A stretch of 64,000 nucleotides of DNA from Adhaeretor mobilis (GCF_007741515.1 NZ_CP036263.1:4141178-4205177); one strand, 5' to 3'; shown: positions 26,401-36,977, numbered from the stretch's first letter. The notes: generated by a model not told the origin, from the sequence alone. Program-made: numbers and translations.

Positions 26401-27361
26401 AGTCGCTTGGCTGCCGGATGACCAACGGCGAGTCTATTTGACTCAGCTGGAAGCACAGGATCCACAACTGGCTGCGCAGTTTGAGCCGGCTATCGTTTTC
26501 GAGGGCAACGTCGCCGCGGACCCCAGCAGTAACAAAGCCTTGTCCGACACGCTTCGCGGTTACGCCGTAGATACACCCGGTTTTTGGCTCGGCAGTTCGG
26601 TGCGCATTGAACCACCGCAACGAATATCATTGCAAAGGCAAAGCGGCGCAAACTTGGCGATCGTCGGTGGCGAAGAAGCGATGGCCGTTGGCATGCTTAC
26701 CACGGCGGCAATTTCGCTCGCTGCCACGGCTAGCGAGTTGCCAGCCCGGCTTACTATTTTCGACGGCACGCGGGTAGATGCGGAAGAACGCGAGCAATGG
26801 AAACCCATTGTTGATCTGTTTGGCGAGCGCGTGGAGCATGTGGTGCCTGCCGACGGTTCCGCGGCAATGGGCCAGATCTACGAATTGCTGCTTGCTCGCT
26901 CCAAGGATTCAGAATCCCACCACGCTTCGCAATTCGTCGTCATTCACGATCTTTCACAATTCCGTGATCTACGCCTCACCGAGGACGAGTTCAGCTTTGC
27001 CAACGGCGGAGCTAACAAGCCGCCGTCCCCGGACAAGCAATTTCGGCAGTTGCTGCGAGAAGGACCCGCGGTCGGTATTCATTTCTTGCTGTGGTGCGAA
27101 TCCTACAACAGCCTCACTCGCGTGATCGATCGACTCACTCTGCGCGAGATCGATTTCCGTGTCGCTATGCAAATGAGCGCAGCAGATTCTACTAGTCTGA
27201 TCGACTCACCCGCGGCGGCTCAATTGGGTGAGCACCGAGCTCTGTTCTATCGAGACGATCTGGGCACTCAAACCAAGTTCCGCCCGTACGGCCGACCGAG
27301 CCAAGCTTGGCTTGTAAGAGTCGCGGCGGACCTCCAGCAATCTGCAGAGCCTGCCCTCTGA
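23420..27361 (+). CDS. Membrane-anchored FtsK/EssC-like multi-ATPase
   Basis: The 1313-residue protein starts with a long coiled coil (about 20-220), has a hydrophobic pair of membrane segments (about 230-284), then a second coiled coil (290-440). Three FtsK/HerA-type modules follow. The first (near 510) has a degenerate nucleotide loop (ISSKGSARP). The second is intact: Walker A GKTGSGKS with Lys788 and Walker B LIIDEFQEL with Asp890/Glu891. The third (about 1075-1300) lacks the P-loop lysine (VGGEEAMAV) and has a weak Walker B (VVIHDLSQF). This resembles EssC/EccC of type VII secretion, but coiled coils replace the FHA domains and only the middle ATPase looks active. No FtsK gamma domain is present, which argues against a chromosome translocase. 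No strong ribosome site is seen. Confidence 0.88.
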   Translation: MASETPTTRSERASQPVVSTRRVLELMSELQQAANKRAEEESRLHTQYKDSITLADQDNTSQLATLVKQKLARRRALENEYAETKQQAAAKAQAAQEQIETELATRLAALDKLHADTQKAAEHQKNESQWEAMSLFDGVKDQPRQQLKEKLAYIDAQSRQVAGLSRDAGSLLALRRLTSAGERVSAETTSMEDDLAQIPEPTAALTATVTQLREQVLALQDQRTASLFLEGWRPVAWFLPSAVLAAIPSWLLAAGSIPLALLGTLGGGIALTLVVLAISMPLGRKKTLYAYQDILNKLQEAKLFEKQARATAQTACEQQETAHVVNRDHDLSQADRKCLQAITTSETQRNRQHETLTTDASTKLRELATQRKAAIDAADEKYPALLDQHAKDRQDAEEQLAKNHQEILRSAETDRDVAWEAMRVQWEEAYQRITSELTSANELCARLFPEWQDEDFGSWQRPTNLPGSMKFGSARLPMKTIRNGISSDERLQPPTDHLTLPALMTLDDQPNLLISSKGSARPQACEILQVQLLRFLTTAPAGKLRITAIDAAGLGENFSGFAHLADHHDQLMGKQIWTDSKDIAYQLRLVSDHIENVLQNYLRNDFATIHEYNEHAGEVAEPYRVIAVANFPEGFNEASAKRLENIAAAGPRCGVHVLLSIDEDLRLPHEFSLDPIRESSVQLQWCEDRFVWKYPLFERLPLQLDKLPNTDCLNEVLRQAGEASRVASKVEVPFSIIAPNRDNLWTSNSGRGLTAPIGRAGARQLQNLSLGRGTSQHVLISGKTGSGKSTLLHAMITNLAMHYGPDQLEFYLVDFKKGVEFAAYATGKLPHARVIAIESEREFGVSVLERLDEELRRRGELFRKHGVQDVAGLRSAAPEELLPRTVLIIDEFQELFVADDRLAQDAALLMDRLVRQGRAFGIHVILGSQSLSGAYSLARSTLGQMAVRIALECSEADANLILSDENGAARLLTRPGEAIYNDQNGFVAGNHTFQVAWLPDDQRRVYLTQLEAQDPQLAAQFEPAIVFEGNVAADPSSNKALSDTLRGYAVDTPGFWLGSSVRIEPPQRISLQRQSGANLAIVGGEEAMAVGMLTTAAISLAATASELPARLTIFDGTRVDAEEREQWKPIVDLFGERVEHVVPADGSAAMGQIYELLLARSKDSESHHASQFVVIHDLSQFRDLRLTEDEFSFANGGANKPPSPDKQFRQLLREGPAVGIHFLLWCESYNSLTRVIDRLTLREIDFRVAMQMSAADSTSLIDSPAAAQLGEHRALFYRDDLGTQTKFRPYGRPSQAWLVRVAADLQQSAEPAL

Positions 27362-27560
27362 GTCGCTCCGACCTGCTGGCCGCTCCTTCCGTTGATTCGG
27401 TGATCGGTTAAACTGGTTCCAACGCTTAACTCTTGCGCCCGCACAATGCGAGCTTCGAGGCCAAAAGGGATATCCAAGTCGCCAATTGGGTGAAATGTGG
27501 GCGAAACACGAGTCTCACGAAGACAAGCCGATCGCCTATTTCCAAAGCGAGAGTCTGATG

Positions 27561-27625
27561 TTAGCCGCCGACCTTGGTCGACGCGGGGCTTGAATCCAGA
27601 CCGCACGTCGACCAAGGTCGGCTAA
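27561..27625. repeat. Inverted repeat in the gap between the EssC-like gene and uup
   Basis: GACCTTGGTCGACG (27570-27583) is perfectly complementary to CGTCGACCAAGGTC (27606-27619). TTAGCC and GGCTAA extend the arms outward with a 3-nt insertion on the left. The unit itself is near-palindromic (CGACC-TT-GGTCG). It lies 200 bp after the ATPase stop and 47 bp before uup, and the rest of this 310-bp gap shows nothing recognisable. It may be a terminator or a dispersed REP-like repeat. Confidence 0.55.
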
Positions 27626-27671
27626 TATTTCAACTGAACAATACCAACTGTTAACTGAAGACCAATTCCCT

Positions 27672-29480
<1,809 letters not shown>

Positions 29481-29484
29481 AAGG

Positions 29485-29561
29485 GCCGCTTGCGGCTTAG
29501 CTGCGCCTTCCTATCGCTCTTTGATCCCGAGTCCCCTCGTGCCGGCTAAGCCGCAAGCGGC
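29485..29561. terminator. Shared bidirectional terminator-like inverted repeat between uup and arsM
   Basis: GCCGCTTGCGGCTTAGC (29485-29501) is perfectly complementary to GCTAAGCCGCAAGCGGC (29545-29561), a 17-bp stem with a 43-nt loop. It fills the 82-bp space between two convergent stops. Each arm also folds on itself (GCCGC-TT-GCGGC). Neither side has a strong T-tract, so it could instead be a dispersed repeat used as a stop for both transcripts. Confidence 0.6.
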
Positions 29562-29562
29562 G

Positions 29563-30759
29563 CTAGCAACACCCATCGGTATCGCAGCAGTCGTCGCCGG
29601 GAAGATTCGTCGCGTCATACGCTTGCCCCTTGGTCTCGCGGGGATGACGCACCGCATTGCCTCGGCAATCGTATTCGGTGGCATCCTCGTCTGAAACTGC
29701 TTTGTGTGGCTCAATAGGTGTGATCTGAGCGGCGTATGGCTCGCGATTGTAGATTTCAAACGTCTTCGCACATACTGCCGTTCGCACCCCACGGTTTAGC
29801 ACGTGCCCATCGTCGTCGATCACCTGCTTCCACGGACCGTTGTAGATCACCGCCTGCTTGTGATCCTTGCAGGGCCCTTCTTTGCCTTTGTAAGCGCGAA
29901 TCGTCACACTGCGAAACTCGATCCCCTCGACCACTGCCCAAGCATCATCTTGCCGGCTGAGGATTTCCACACCGTAGAATCCTGCCTGTTCGAATGCGGC
30001 TAAGAACTCATCCTCAACGAACGCCCCACTGATGCAACCGCTCCACAGACTCGCATCTTTCTGTAAATGCTCAGGCACTTGCTCGTCGCTCACAATGTCG
30101 GAAATCACTGCCCGCCCACCGCGTTTAAGCACGCGGAAGATTTCAGTGAACAATTGCTGGCGATCTTCATTGCTCACGAGATTGAGCACGCAGTTGGAAA
30201 CTATGACATCGACGGAGTCATCTGCCACTAACGGTTTAGTCGCTCGCAATTTCTCAGCAACACTCTCAGCTTTCAACCAGTCGGAACTGTTCCCAACCGG
30301 ATTCGAAATAAGATGCTCTTCAAACGCCTCTAAATCGAGAGCCAAGTCCTGAATGCTACCTTTTCGGAAGTCGACATTCGAATAGCCAAGCTGCTCGCCG
30401 ATTTGCGATTCGTACTTTCTGGCCAAGGCGAGCATTTCGTCGTTGCGATCAACACCGATTACTTTGCCACCCGCACCAACAATTTGCGAAGCGATATAAC
30501 AAATCTTTCCACCGCCACTTCCGAGGTCGAGAACCGTTTCACCCGCGGCGACATGCTTGGAAGGATCGCCGCAGCCATAATCGCGCTCGATGATCTCTTC
30601 GGGGATGATCTTCAGGTACTGCGGGTCGTAGTCCACAGGACAACAAAGCGCTAGCTCTGCTTCTTGAGCTGCTGCGCCGTAACGGTCTCGAACCGCCTCT
30701 TCGACGTTGAGACTTGCAGAATCGTTGGGCTCGATGACTGGCAATTCCATTTCACTCAC
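29563..30759 (-). CDS. arsM: Arsenite methyltransferase
   Basis: The 398-residue SAM-dependent enzyme has the SAM motif VLDLGSGGGK (76-85) and the four cysteine positions of algal ArsM: Cys39/40 (ALCCPVDY), Cys63 (YGCGDP), Cys190 (SNCVLNLV) and Cys242 (SGCISGAF). The C-terminal half matches the ArsM extension (YNGPWKQVIDDDGH) and ends in CC-x4-CC. It should methylate arsenite to methylated, partly volatile arsenicals. It lies 24 kb from the arsRDAC operon on the other strand and has no ArsR gene beside it. Tail cysteines may bind arsenite. ATG at 30759 precedes the conserved start. Confidence 0.85.
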   Translation of the reverse strand: MSEMELPVIEPNDSASLNVEEAVRDRYGAAAQEAELALCCPVDYDPQYLKIIPEEIIERDYGCGDPSKHVAAGETVLDLGSGGGKICYIASQIVGAGGKVIGVDRNDEMLALARKYESQIGEQLGYSNVDFRKGSIQDLALDLEAFEEHLISNPVGNSSDWLKAESVAEKLRATKPLVADDSVDVIVSNCVLNLVSNEDRQQLFTEIFRVLKRGGRAVISDIVSDEQVPEHLQKDASLWSGCISGAFVEDEFLAAFEQAGFYGVEILSRQDDAWAVVEGIEFRSVTIRAYKGKEGPCKDHKQAVIYNGPWKQVIDDDGHVLNRGVRTAVCAKTFEIYNREPYAAQITPIEPHKAVSDEDATEYDCRGNAVRHPRETKGQAYDATNLPGDDCCDTDGCC

Positions 30760-30993
30760 GACAAGATTTCTCCTGCTGAACTCTAATTTGAGGGATGAAG
30801 CGATTTGCTCGCAGCTGTATCTTAGTGCCCACCCAGTACAGCGTCTGTGGGGCTTTTCACTGAGATGGCAACCCTGAGGTGGTCGACAGCCAACTTTGGA
30901 AGCCTAGAATAGAAAGTTTCCCGAGCAGCCACCGTTGCTCGGTTAGCCAATCGCCCCCCGCTTCAGCCTCATCATAGGCTCAGCGTTCTATAA

Positions 30994-32295
<1,302 letters not shown>

Positions 32296-32326
32296 ACCTC
32301 GGCACTAACGCCTCAGGTATTCCCAG

Positions 32327-32364
32327 AGACCGGAACTGTCCAGACAGTTCCGGTCTTTCATTTT
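32327..32364 (+). terminator. Rho-independent terminator of eno
   Basis: AGACCGGAACTGTC (32327-32340) pairs perfectly with GACAGTTCCGGTCT (32343-32356), a 14-bp stem with at most a 2-nt loop (probably opened to a tetraloop). The downstream stretch TTTCATTTTGTTT is T-rich. It is the clearest terminator in the window. Confidence 0.9.
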
Positions 32365-32472
32365 GTTTAGTGGCGATTTGTTACGAGCACGTGACGAGCA
32401 AGATTGCTATAATCACTGGTGGCTAGCTGCTAAGCAGGCAGATTGTGTTTCCTTCCGACCTGGACCTCAGCC

Positions 32473-34122
32473 ATGTTCCGAGCTCAAGTAAGCAGTTCTC
32501 TTTTGCTACTCACTCTCATAGGGACGGCCTGTGGCACTTTGTTTGCGGATCAGCGCGTGCTTCTCAACTCGGGCACCGAAATTATTGCGACGCATATAGA
32601 AATAGAGGGCGATCGAGTAAAGCTACAGCTGGACGGAGAATCGTCCTTGAGTCTCGCCCTCGACGAAATCGCCAGTATTGCCTCAGTGGACAACCCACAT
32701 GGCAATAACGCACAGCGGCTACTCCTATCCGCTTTCGAAACTCGCGAGCTTACCGAAAACAAGGCTGGCGCATTGGGCTTGCTATCGGAAGCCTATCGTC
32801 AGGCGCCCGGGGATCCGAGAATTGCCTACTGGTATGCTCGCTCTCTGCTCGATAATTCAGAAGGAAAGGCCGCCCAAGCGATTCTTGAAAAACACCGCCA
32901 AGAGATCGAGATAGCTTTGCCAGCCCTTGCAGAACCTCTTGCTGCTAGAATAGCCAAGCGAGTGAAAATCGAAGATCTACCAGAGGAACTCGTGCGGCTT
33001 ATCGACGACGCCCAGAGCAGCGGCGAGAACATGAAACTGGGACGGCATGGCAGGATGCCAGCCTATGCGTATTTTCGCCTCGTGGATCAGGATGGCAATC
33101 CTATGCCTCAAACCGAGTTCCGGATGAGTTCTCGCGGCTCGGATGAGTTCTTGAGCGACTGCGGCAATGGATATTACTTTTACGCGTATTCGTATTCCCC
33201 AGGATCGAGCCAGCAATACGAGCACTGCACACTCCGAACCGACAACTATCAACTCAAGCAGAAAGAGTTTCAATTCTCGGGGAGTTTCAACCACGCGAAG
33301 GATGCAGGAGAGTTGGTCGTAAGTCGTTTCTCCGACGACGACAAACTGCCTGTCGTAGTGTTGCTGTTAGATACGCAAGGGCGTCCTGTAGAGGGCGCGA
33401 CCGCCAGCTTGCGTATGAGTAACAGTTCCAACTCGGCCCCAGAAACTTACAGGTCTGATGCCAAGGGGCTTCTCAAACTGAAATGCTTCCCGACAAAACT
33501 TTACCTTTCTGTGCAGGCCAAAGGATACAACAGCCAGCAGCTGTCTCTGAGTCTCCAGAACGCTCAGAAAGGCGCGACTGTCGAACGCGAAATGAAACTC
33601 TATCCGGGGGTAACGGCAACCCTCCGTTTAGCATGGCAGACCAAGATGCAACAAGTCCCCAATCAGCAACCGCGGGTTAGCTCAGGGGAATCGCTGCTGA
33701 AAATTGTTGCTGGCAAAATCATTGCAAACCAAAACTGGCCCCACTGGCTTAATGTCCGTCAAGATAAAGAAAAACTACTGCTCACCGTAGTGGATCATAG
33801 CGCCCACCAGCCCCATCTTGCAGGACAGGCTAGCTGGACCCGAATTGTTCTGCCCCAACCTGACGAGCAACTAGGCGATGGTACGCTGGTAACTTACGAA
33901 GACTTCGCTTTGGATGAACTAGATCAGCACAAAGAAAAGTACCCTAGACCAAAGCAAGTTGCGACCCAACAAAACTCGCATGGCGCACAGGGTAGCTATG
34001 CAATTCGACCCGATGCCATCTTTCTCGGCGAGTTATCCAACGTAATGGGTCGCCCTGGTCGCTACGCATTCAAGATCGAGGTAGAGTCTCTGCGATTGGG
34101 ACCCTCCAACAAACAACAGTAG
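32473..34122 (+). CDS. Secreted protein with carboxypeptidase-regulatory-like repeats
   Basis: The 549-residue protein has a signal peptide (hydrophobic residues 6-20, likely cleavage after TLFA). Residues 25-80 look like a small beta domain (LLNSGTEIIATHIEIEGD), and 90-170 a TPR-like helical stretch (AYRQAPGDPRIAYWYARSLL). Two beta-sandwich stretches at about 195-295 and 290-390 resemble carboxypeptidase-regulatory/Ig-like folds (DTQGRPVEGATASLRM). No catalytic motif is seen. ATG 32473 is preferred over a GTG at 32443 because it opens the signal peptide directly. It heads a group of three same-strand envelope genes. Function unknown. Confidence 0.8.
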   Translation: MFRAQVSSSLLLLTLIGTACGTLFADQRVLLNSGTEIIATHIEIEGDRVKLQLDGESSLSLALDEIASIASVDNPHGNNAQRLLLSAFETRELTENKAGALGLLSEAYRQAPGDPRIAYWYARSLLDNSEGKAAQAILEKHRQEIEIALPALAEPLAARIAKRVKIEDLPEELVRLIDDAQSSGENMKLGRHGRMPAYAYFRLVDQDGNPMPQTEFRMSSRGSDEFLSDCGNGYYFYAYSYSPGSSQQYEHCTLRTDNYQLKQKEFQFSGSFNHAKDAGELVVSRFSDDDKLPVVVLLLDTQGRPVEGATASLRMSNSSNSAPETYRSDAKGLLKLKCFPTKLYLSVQAKGYNSQQLSLSLQNAQKGATVEREMKLYPGVTATLRLAWQTKMQQVPNQQPRVSSGESLLKIVAGKIIANQNWPHWLNVRQDKEKLLLTVVDHSAHQPHLAGQASWTRIVLPQPDEQLGDGTLVTYEDFALDELDQHKEKYPRPKQVATQQNSHGAQGSYAIRPDAIFLGELSNVMGRPGRYAFKIEVESLRLGPSNKQQ

Positions 34123-34140
34123 CTCCCTGGCAGAGAACCG

Positions 34141-34503
34141 ATGACCTCGCAACCTGATTCACCTCCAATCACCGACTCCCCCTGGTTTTGGTTCGCCCTG
34201 TTCAGCGCTGTGGGTTTAGCCGCATTGTTGGCCACTGGGGGGAAGTTTGGCAAACGACAGGCTGGCATCGAGAACCGTTACAAGGCCCGGGCAGCAGTTG
34301 CAGAGGGCTACGAGGTCAAATCCGACGCCACAGGCCGCAAGAGCGTTTCTGAGAGCCCCGTGGCTACGCCGGAATACTCGACGCCCAACAAACTGGAAAT
34401 CCCGCTGTGGCCGCTCCAGTGGACTGTGGGAGCCATCCTCATCGCGAGTGTTGCCATGCTCGTTCGAGGGCGTCGCAAACTTAGCACAGGAGAGGTCCCT
34501 TGA
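34141..34503 (+). CDS. Small membrane protein with two transmembrane helices
   Basis: The 120-residue protein has a hydrophobic segment near residues 15-33 and another near 90-108, with a charged, probably disordered loop between and a short basic tail. No family was recognised. It begins 18 bp after the secreted-protein gene and its TGA overlaps the TTG start of the next gene, so the three are probably one operon and coupled in translation. Confidence 0.7.
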   Translation: MTSQPDSPPITDSPWFWFALFSAVGLAALLATGGKFGKRQAGIENRYKARAAVAEGYEVKSDATGRKSVSESPVATPEYSTPNKLEIPLWPLQWTVGAILIASVAMLVRGRRKLSTGEVP

Positions 34504-35060
34504 GCCTGCTTCTTGAGAACCCAGTCGCCATCGGAGCCATCGGTGCCGTGGCAGCTACCTTTGCCGGGCTGGTGTTCCTGTCGCGTCGCAGTGGCAAATC
34601 GGCGGTAGTCTTAGCGCTGGTTCTCATAGCGACTTCTGCACTGCTGACTGTAGAGCGCCTAGTCGTGACCGACCGCGAACAAATCGAGACAGCACTTCAC
34701 GATACGATGGCAGCCATAGCAGAGAACGACCTCCAGGCCGTGCTCGACCACATTAACCCACAAACTAGTACCGTGTTGGCAGATGCAAAATCGGCTCTAC
34801 CTTTGGTCCAAGTAAATTCAGCTGGCGCGAGCAACATTGAAACAAAGATTGTGGAAGGTACGCAACCACTAATCGCATCGACTTACTTCCGTGGAATGCT
34901 TAACGGAACCACGAAGAAGAGAGGAGTACGAATAGGTTATTTCGACGATGTGCTTGTCGTTTGGACAAAAATAGGCGATCGCTGGCTCATCGAAAGCTAC
35001 ATGATCTATCAGAACGGAATTCCAATCAATGCTACCGCTCGCATTCAGTCACTAAAGTAG
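34500..35060 (+). CDS. Membrane-anchored protein, possibly NTF2-like
   Basis: The 186-residue protein starts at TTG 34500 inside the TTGA that ends the preceding gene. Two hydrophobic segments (about 8-28 and 37-53) anchor a C-terminal domain that begins with a helix (REQIETALHDTMAAIAENDLQAVL) and ends in strands (VRIGYFDDVLVVWTKIGDRWLIES). This alternation resembles the NTF2/SnoaL-like fold. No catalytic residues can be named. It probably acts with the two upstream envelope genes. The gene ends 1 bp before the convergent DUF2442 stop. Confidence 0.7.
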   Translation: MSLLLENPVAIGAIGAVAATFAGLVFLSRRSGKSAVVLALVLIATSALLTVERLVVTDREQIETALHDTMAAIAENDLQAVLDHINPQTSTVLADAKSALPLVQVNSAGASNIETKIVEGTQPLIASTYFRGMLNGTTKKRGVRIGYFDDVLVVWTKIGDRWLIESYMIYQNGIPINATARIQSLK

Positions 35061-35061
35061 T

Positions 35062-35304
35062 TCAATTGATCGCTGCTTGCTTGGCAAGCCAAGCAATGGA
35101 CAAGTCTTCGTCTAGTAGAGGCCAATGAATGCCATAGCCACCTGGTGAGAGAGCCGCTTCGCAGCGCTGCTCGGGTGTAGCGCCAATCAAGCGAGGTGAG
35201 CAACTATCCCAGGCGATTGAGATCGCTCGATTCTCCAATTCGATGGTAAGCCCAGCCGGACTCGTCCTGATACCTGTTGCAGTGAGTGGCTTAGTGGTTT
35301 GCAT
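35062..35304 (-). CDS. DUF2442-like protein, putative antitoxin partner
   Basis: The 80-residue protein has the DUF2442 ending (GGYGIHWPLLDEDLSIAWL). It overlaps the 3' end of the DUF4160 gene by 14 bp and is its downstream partner on the minus strand. DUF2442 proteins are often paired with DUF4160 and proposed as toxin-antitoxin or regulator pairs. ATG at 35304 (MQTTKPLTATG) is preferred; a longer frame to 35343 would overlap more. The role is not proved for the family. Confidence 0.75.
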   Translation of the reverse strand: MQTTKPLTATGIRTSPAGLTIELENRAISIAWDSCSPRLIGATPEQRCEAALSPGGYGIHWPLLDEDLSIAWLAKQAAIN

Positions 35305-35557
35305 CTCGGCTATCCTCAATGTGTCGATTCCATTGCTCAACAATCAGCTCAAAGTTCTCAAATACAATCTTGCGGACTTCGCGTCGCAACTGTGGCTTCA
35401 ATCCATGCGACCAGGCGAAGTCGATATCAAATGCCTCGGGCTTCAACCATATTTTACACTCACAGTCCGCTTTTGTCGCATGAACGTGTATCGGCTCGTT
35501 TCCCTCCTCAGAGTAGAAGAATACTCTCCATCCACGAACCTTCAATATTGTCGGCAT
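35291..35557 (-). CDS. DUF4160-like protein, putative toxin-antitoxin partner
   Basis: The 88-residue protein begins MPTILKVRGWRVFFYS, with EPIHVHATKADCECKIWL and WSHGLKPQLRREVRK, the standard DUF4160 pattern with conserved His and Lys. It lies directly upstream of and overlapping a DUF2442 gene. The open frame continues upstream to 35884, but the ATG at 35557 matches the family start. It starts 2 bp after the stop of the Gly-rich secreted protein gene, which may mean readthrough transcription from that gene. Confidence 0.8.
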   Translation of the reverse strand: MPTILKVRGWRVFFYSEEGNEPIHVHATKADCECKIWLKPEAFDIDFAWSHGLKPQLRREVRKIVFENFELIVEQWNRHIEDSRDANH

Positions 35558-35558
35558 C

Positions 35559-36263
35559 TCAGCTCCCCGGTCCCAAATTCCCGCCACGATTGTGCCAAGG
35601 CGAGTTGCGATAGAACTGGCGATCCGGCGTGCGAGGGCGAACACCATCGCGGAAGCCATTCGCACCATCGGGATCGAGTTCACCATAAGCAGGGCGGCCA
35701 ATCGGGGCGCGACCGCCGCCAGGGCCAGGATAGTAGCCGAAACCCGGGAACCCATACCCGCCACCGTAGAAAGGAACACCATAGCCACCTCCGCCATAGC
35801 CGGCCCCGTAGCCAGCTGCAAAACCGAAGCCGGGCACAACGGGTGCCCCGCGGCGAGCATCGTGCGCACGTTCCCACTCTGCATCCAGGCCGCCCAAGCC
35901 GTTGCCGTAGCTGCGAACTCGATAGTAGGTCTTCACACTGCCATCCGCACCACGTTGGATCGTGCGACTCCGGTCGTAGCCGCTGGTGACTGCTCGCGGA
36001 TCGTCGAGTGGTTCAATGGCCCGTATGCGTTGATACTGGGCGACGCGTACGCCGGTGTCGGGATCGTGCGTGTAGCGTCCCGGTGCGAAGACCCAGCTAG
36101 CAGGCTCGGGTTTCACCACAACCACATGCGTGCAGGTCGTTACACAATCACAACTAGTGGCTCTCGCTCTGCCCGTCAAAGCAAGGGTGGCGAGAACGGC
36201 AGCTAACACAAGCTTCCAAAACAGTGGAGATGGGCGAAAAGGGTCTGTCTTGCGACGGTTCAT
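35559..36263 (-). CDS. Secreted Gly/Tyr-rich protein
   Basis: The 234-residue protein starts with basic residues and a hydrophobic helix (KLVLAAVLATLALTG, then ARA cleavage site). The mature part begins with a Cys-containing stretch (SCDCVTTCTH). Residues about 145-200 are dominated by Gly, Tyr, Phe and Pro in short repeats. Such low-complexity tails occur in surface or matrix proteins of planctomycetes. No enzyme motif is visible. ATG 36263 is chosen because it gives a clean signal peptide; the frame is open to 36422. It is followed immediately by the DUF4160/DUF2442 pair. Confidence 0.75.
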   Translation of the reverse strand: MNRRKTDPFRPSPLFWKLVLAAVLATLALTGRARATSCDCVTTCTHVVVVKPEPASWVFAPGRYTHDPDTGVRVAQYQRIRAIEPLDDPRAVTSGYDRSRTIQRGADGSVKTYYRVRSYGNGLGGLDAEWERAHDARRGAPVVPGFGFAAGYGAGYGGGGYGVPFYGGGYGFPGFGYYPGPGGGRAPIGRPAYGELDPDGANGFRDGVRPRTPDRQFYRNSPWHNRGGNLGPGS

Positions 36264-36323
36264 CAGTAGCCTTACACGAAGAGGTAATGGTGCAGGCTTC
36301 CGTTCCGGCAGGTATTTCATTGA

Positions 36324-36351
36324 ACCGCAGAGGACACTGAGGTTCACAGAG
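36324..36351. repeat. Single arm of the 9-nt unit repeat
   Basis: Three consecutive 9-nt units match the outer unit of the repeat at 11.4-11.7 kb and the repeat at 61 kb (consensus near NNCRCAGAG). It lies in the 189-bp gap between two minus-strand genes. No facing partner arm was found within 200 bp. Confidence 0.5.
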
Positions 36352-36392
36352 TAAAATGAGTTCCTGTTTCTTGAAAAAGCAGTGTGATTACG

Positions 36393-36420
36393 AGCCGACA
36401 GGCGTAAGCCATCGGGTAAC
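36393..36420. repeat. Short GC-rich dispersed-type element
   Basis: The stretch contains GCCGACAGGCGTAAGCCATC followed by GGGT. It can fold through CCGA/TCGG. By recall, similar intergenic words are frequent in planctomycete chromosomes; only one copy is seen here, so the assignment is weak. Confidence 0.3.
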
Positions 36421-36452
36421 AAACGCCATGAGTTTTTTGAATATCAACTTGT

Positions 36453-36929
36453 CTATTGTATGGGTTGGACCTTGAGCTCGTGGTCCTCGGGGTCGTAAAC
36501 AAACTCTTGTCCTTCAGGAAGTTCTGGGAGTTCTATACCAAGCGGCTTGACAATCTCTTTTTGGTATTCTTCCCAATCCTTAGGCCAGCGATCGTTGATG
36601 GCATTGAAGACATTCATCTGGTTTTGCAGCTGAATACGAATCAGCTCATGCTTCGCCCAGAAATGAGCGTGAGCAACGCTTCCAAGATAACTGCCGGCTG
36701 CTTTTGATTTGCGTCCCTTCTCAGGTGAGTCGGCATTAAAAGTGGTCGCACCTTCATTCACACCGTGTTCGTCCACAGCCAGCGGTTCGGGCTCTTCAAC
36801 TTTCGCAGCTTCGGCGATATCAGCTTGCTCACCGGCGGTTAATTCGACATCGGTACCGGGGAGTTCCGGCGTTTCGCAACCAGCGATTGATAGCATGAGT
36901 ACCAGTGTAAGTGCGTTGTGAGTTCTCAT
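36453..36929 (-). CDS. Putative lipoprotein
   Basis: The 158-residue protein has a short signal peptide ending in lipobox SIAGC (Cys18). A Glu/Pro/Ala-rich acidic stretch follows (25-60). The C-terminal 80 residues look globular and helical (SVAHAHFWAKHELIRIQLQNQMNVF) ending in a short strand with acidic residues (QEFVYDPEDHELKV). No family was recognised. It lies 48 bp downstream of surE on the same strand and may be cotranscribed. Confidence 0.75.
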   Translation of the reverse strand: MRTHNALTLVLMLSIAGCETPELPGTDVELTAGEQADIAEAAKVEEPEPLAVDEHGVNEGATTFNADSPEKGRKSKAAGSYLGSVAHAHFWAKHELIRIQLQNQMNVFNAINDRWPKDWEEYQKEIVKPLGIELPELPEGQEFVYDPEDHELKVQPIQ

Positions 36930-36977
36930 GGTTAGCCAGCATCGGTGCGATGCCGTTCCTGTATTGGGGAGAGTGTA

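Noticed and set aside
35558..35884. Extension of the DUF4160 frame upstream of 35557
   Set aside because: It runs through the Gly-rich protein gene in another frame and has no family support.
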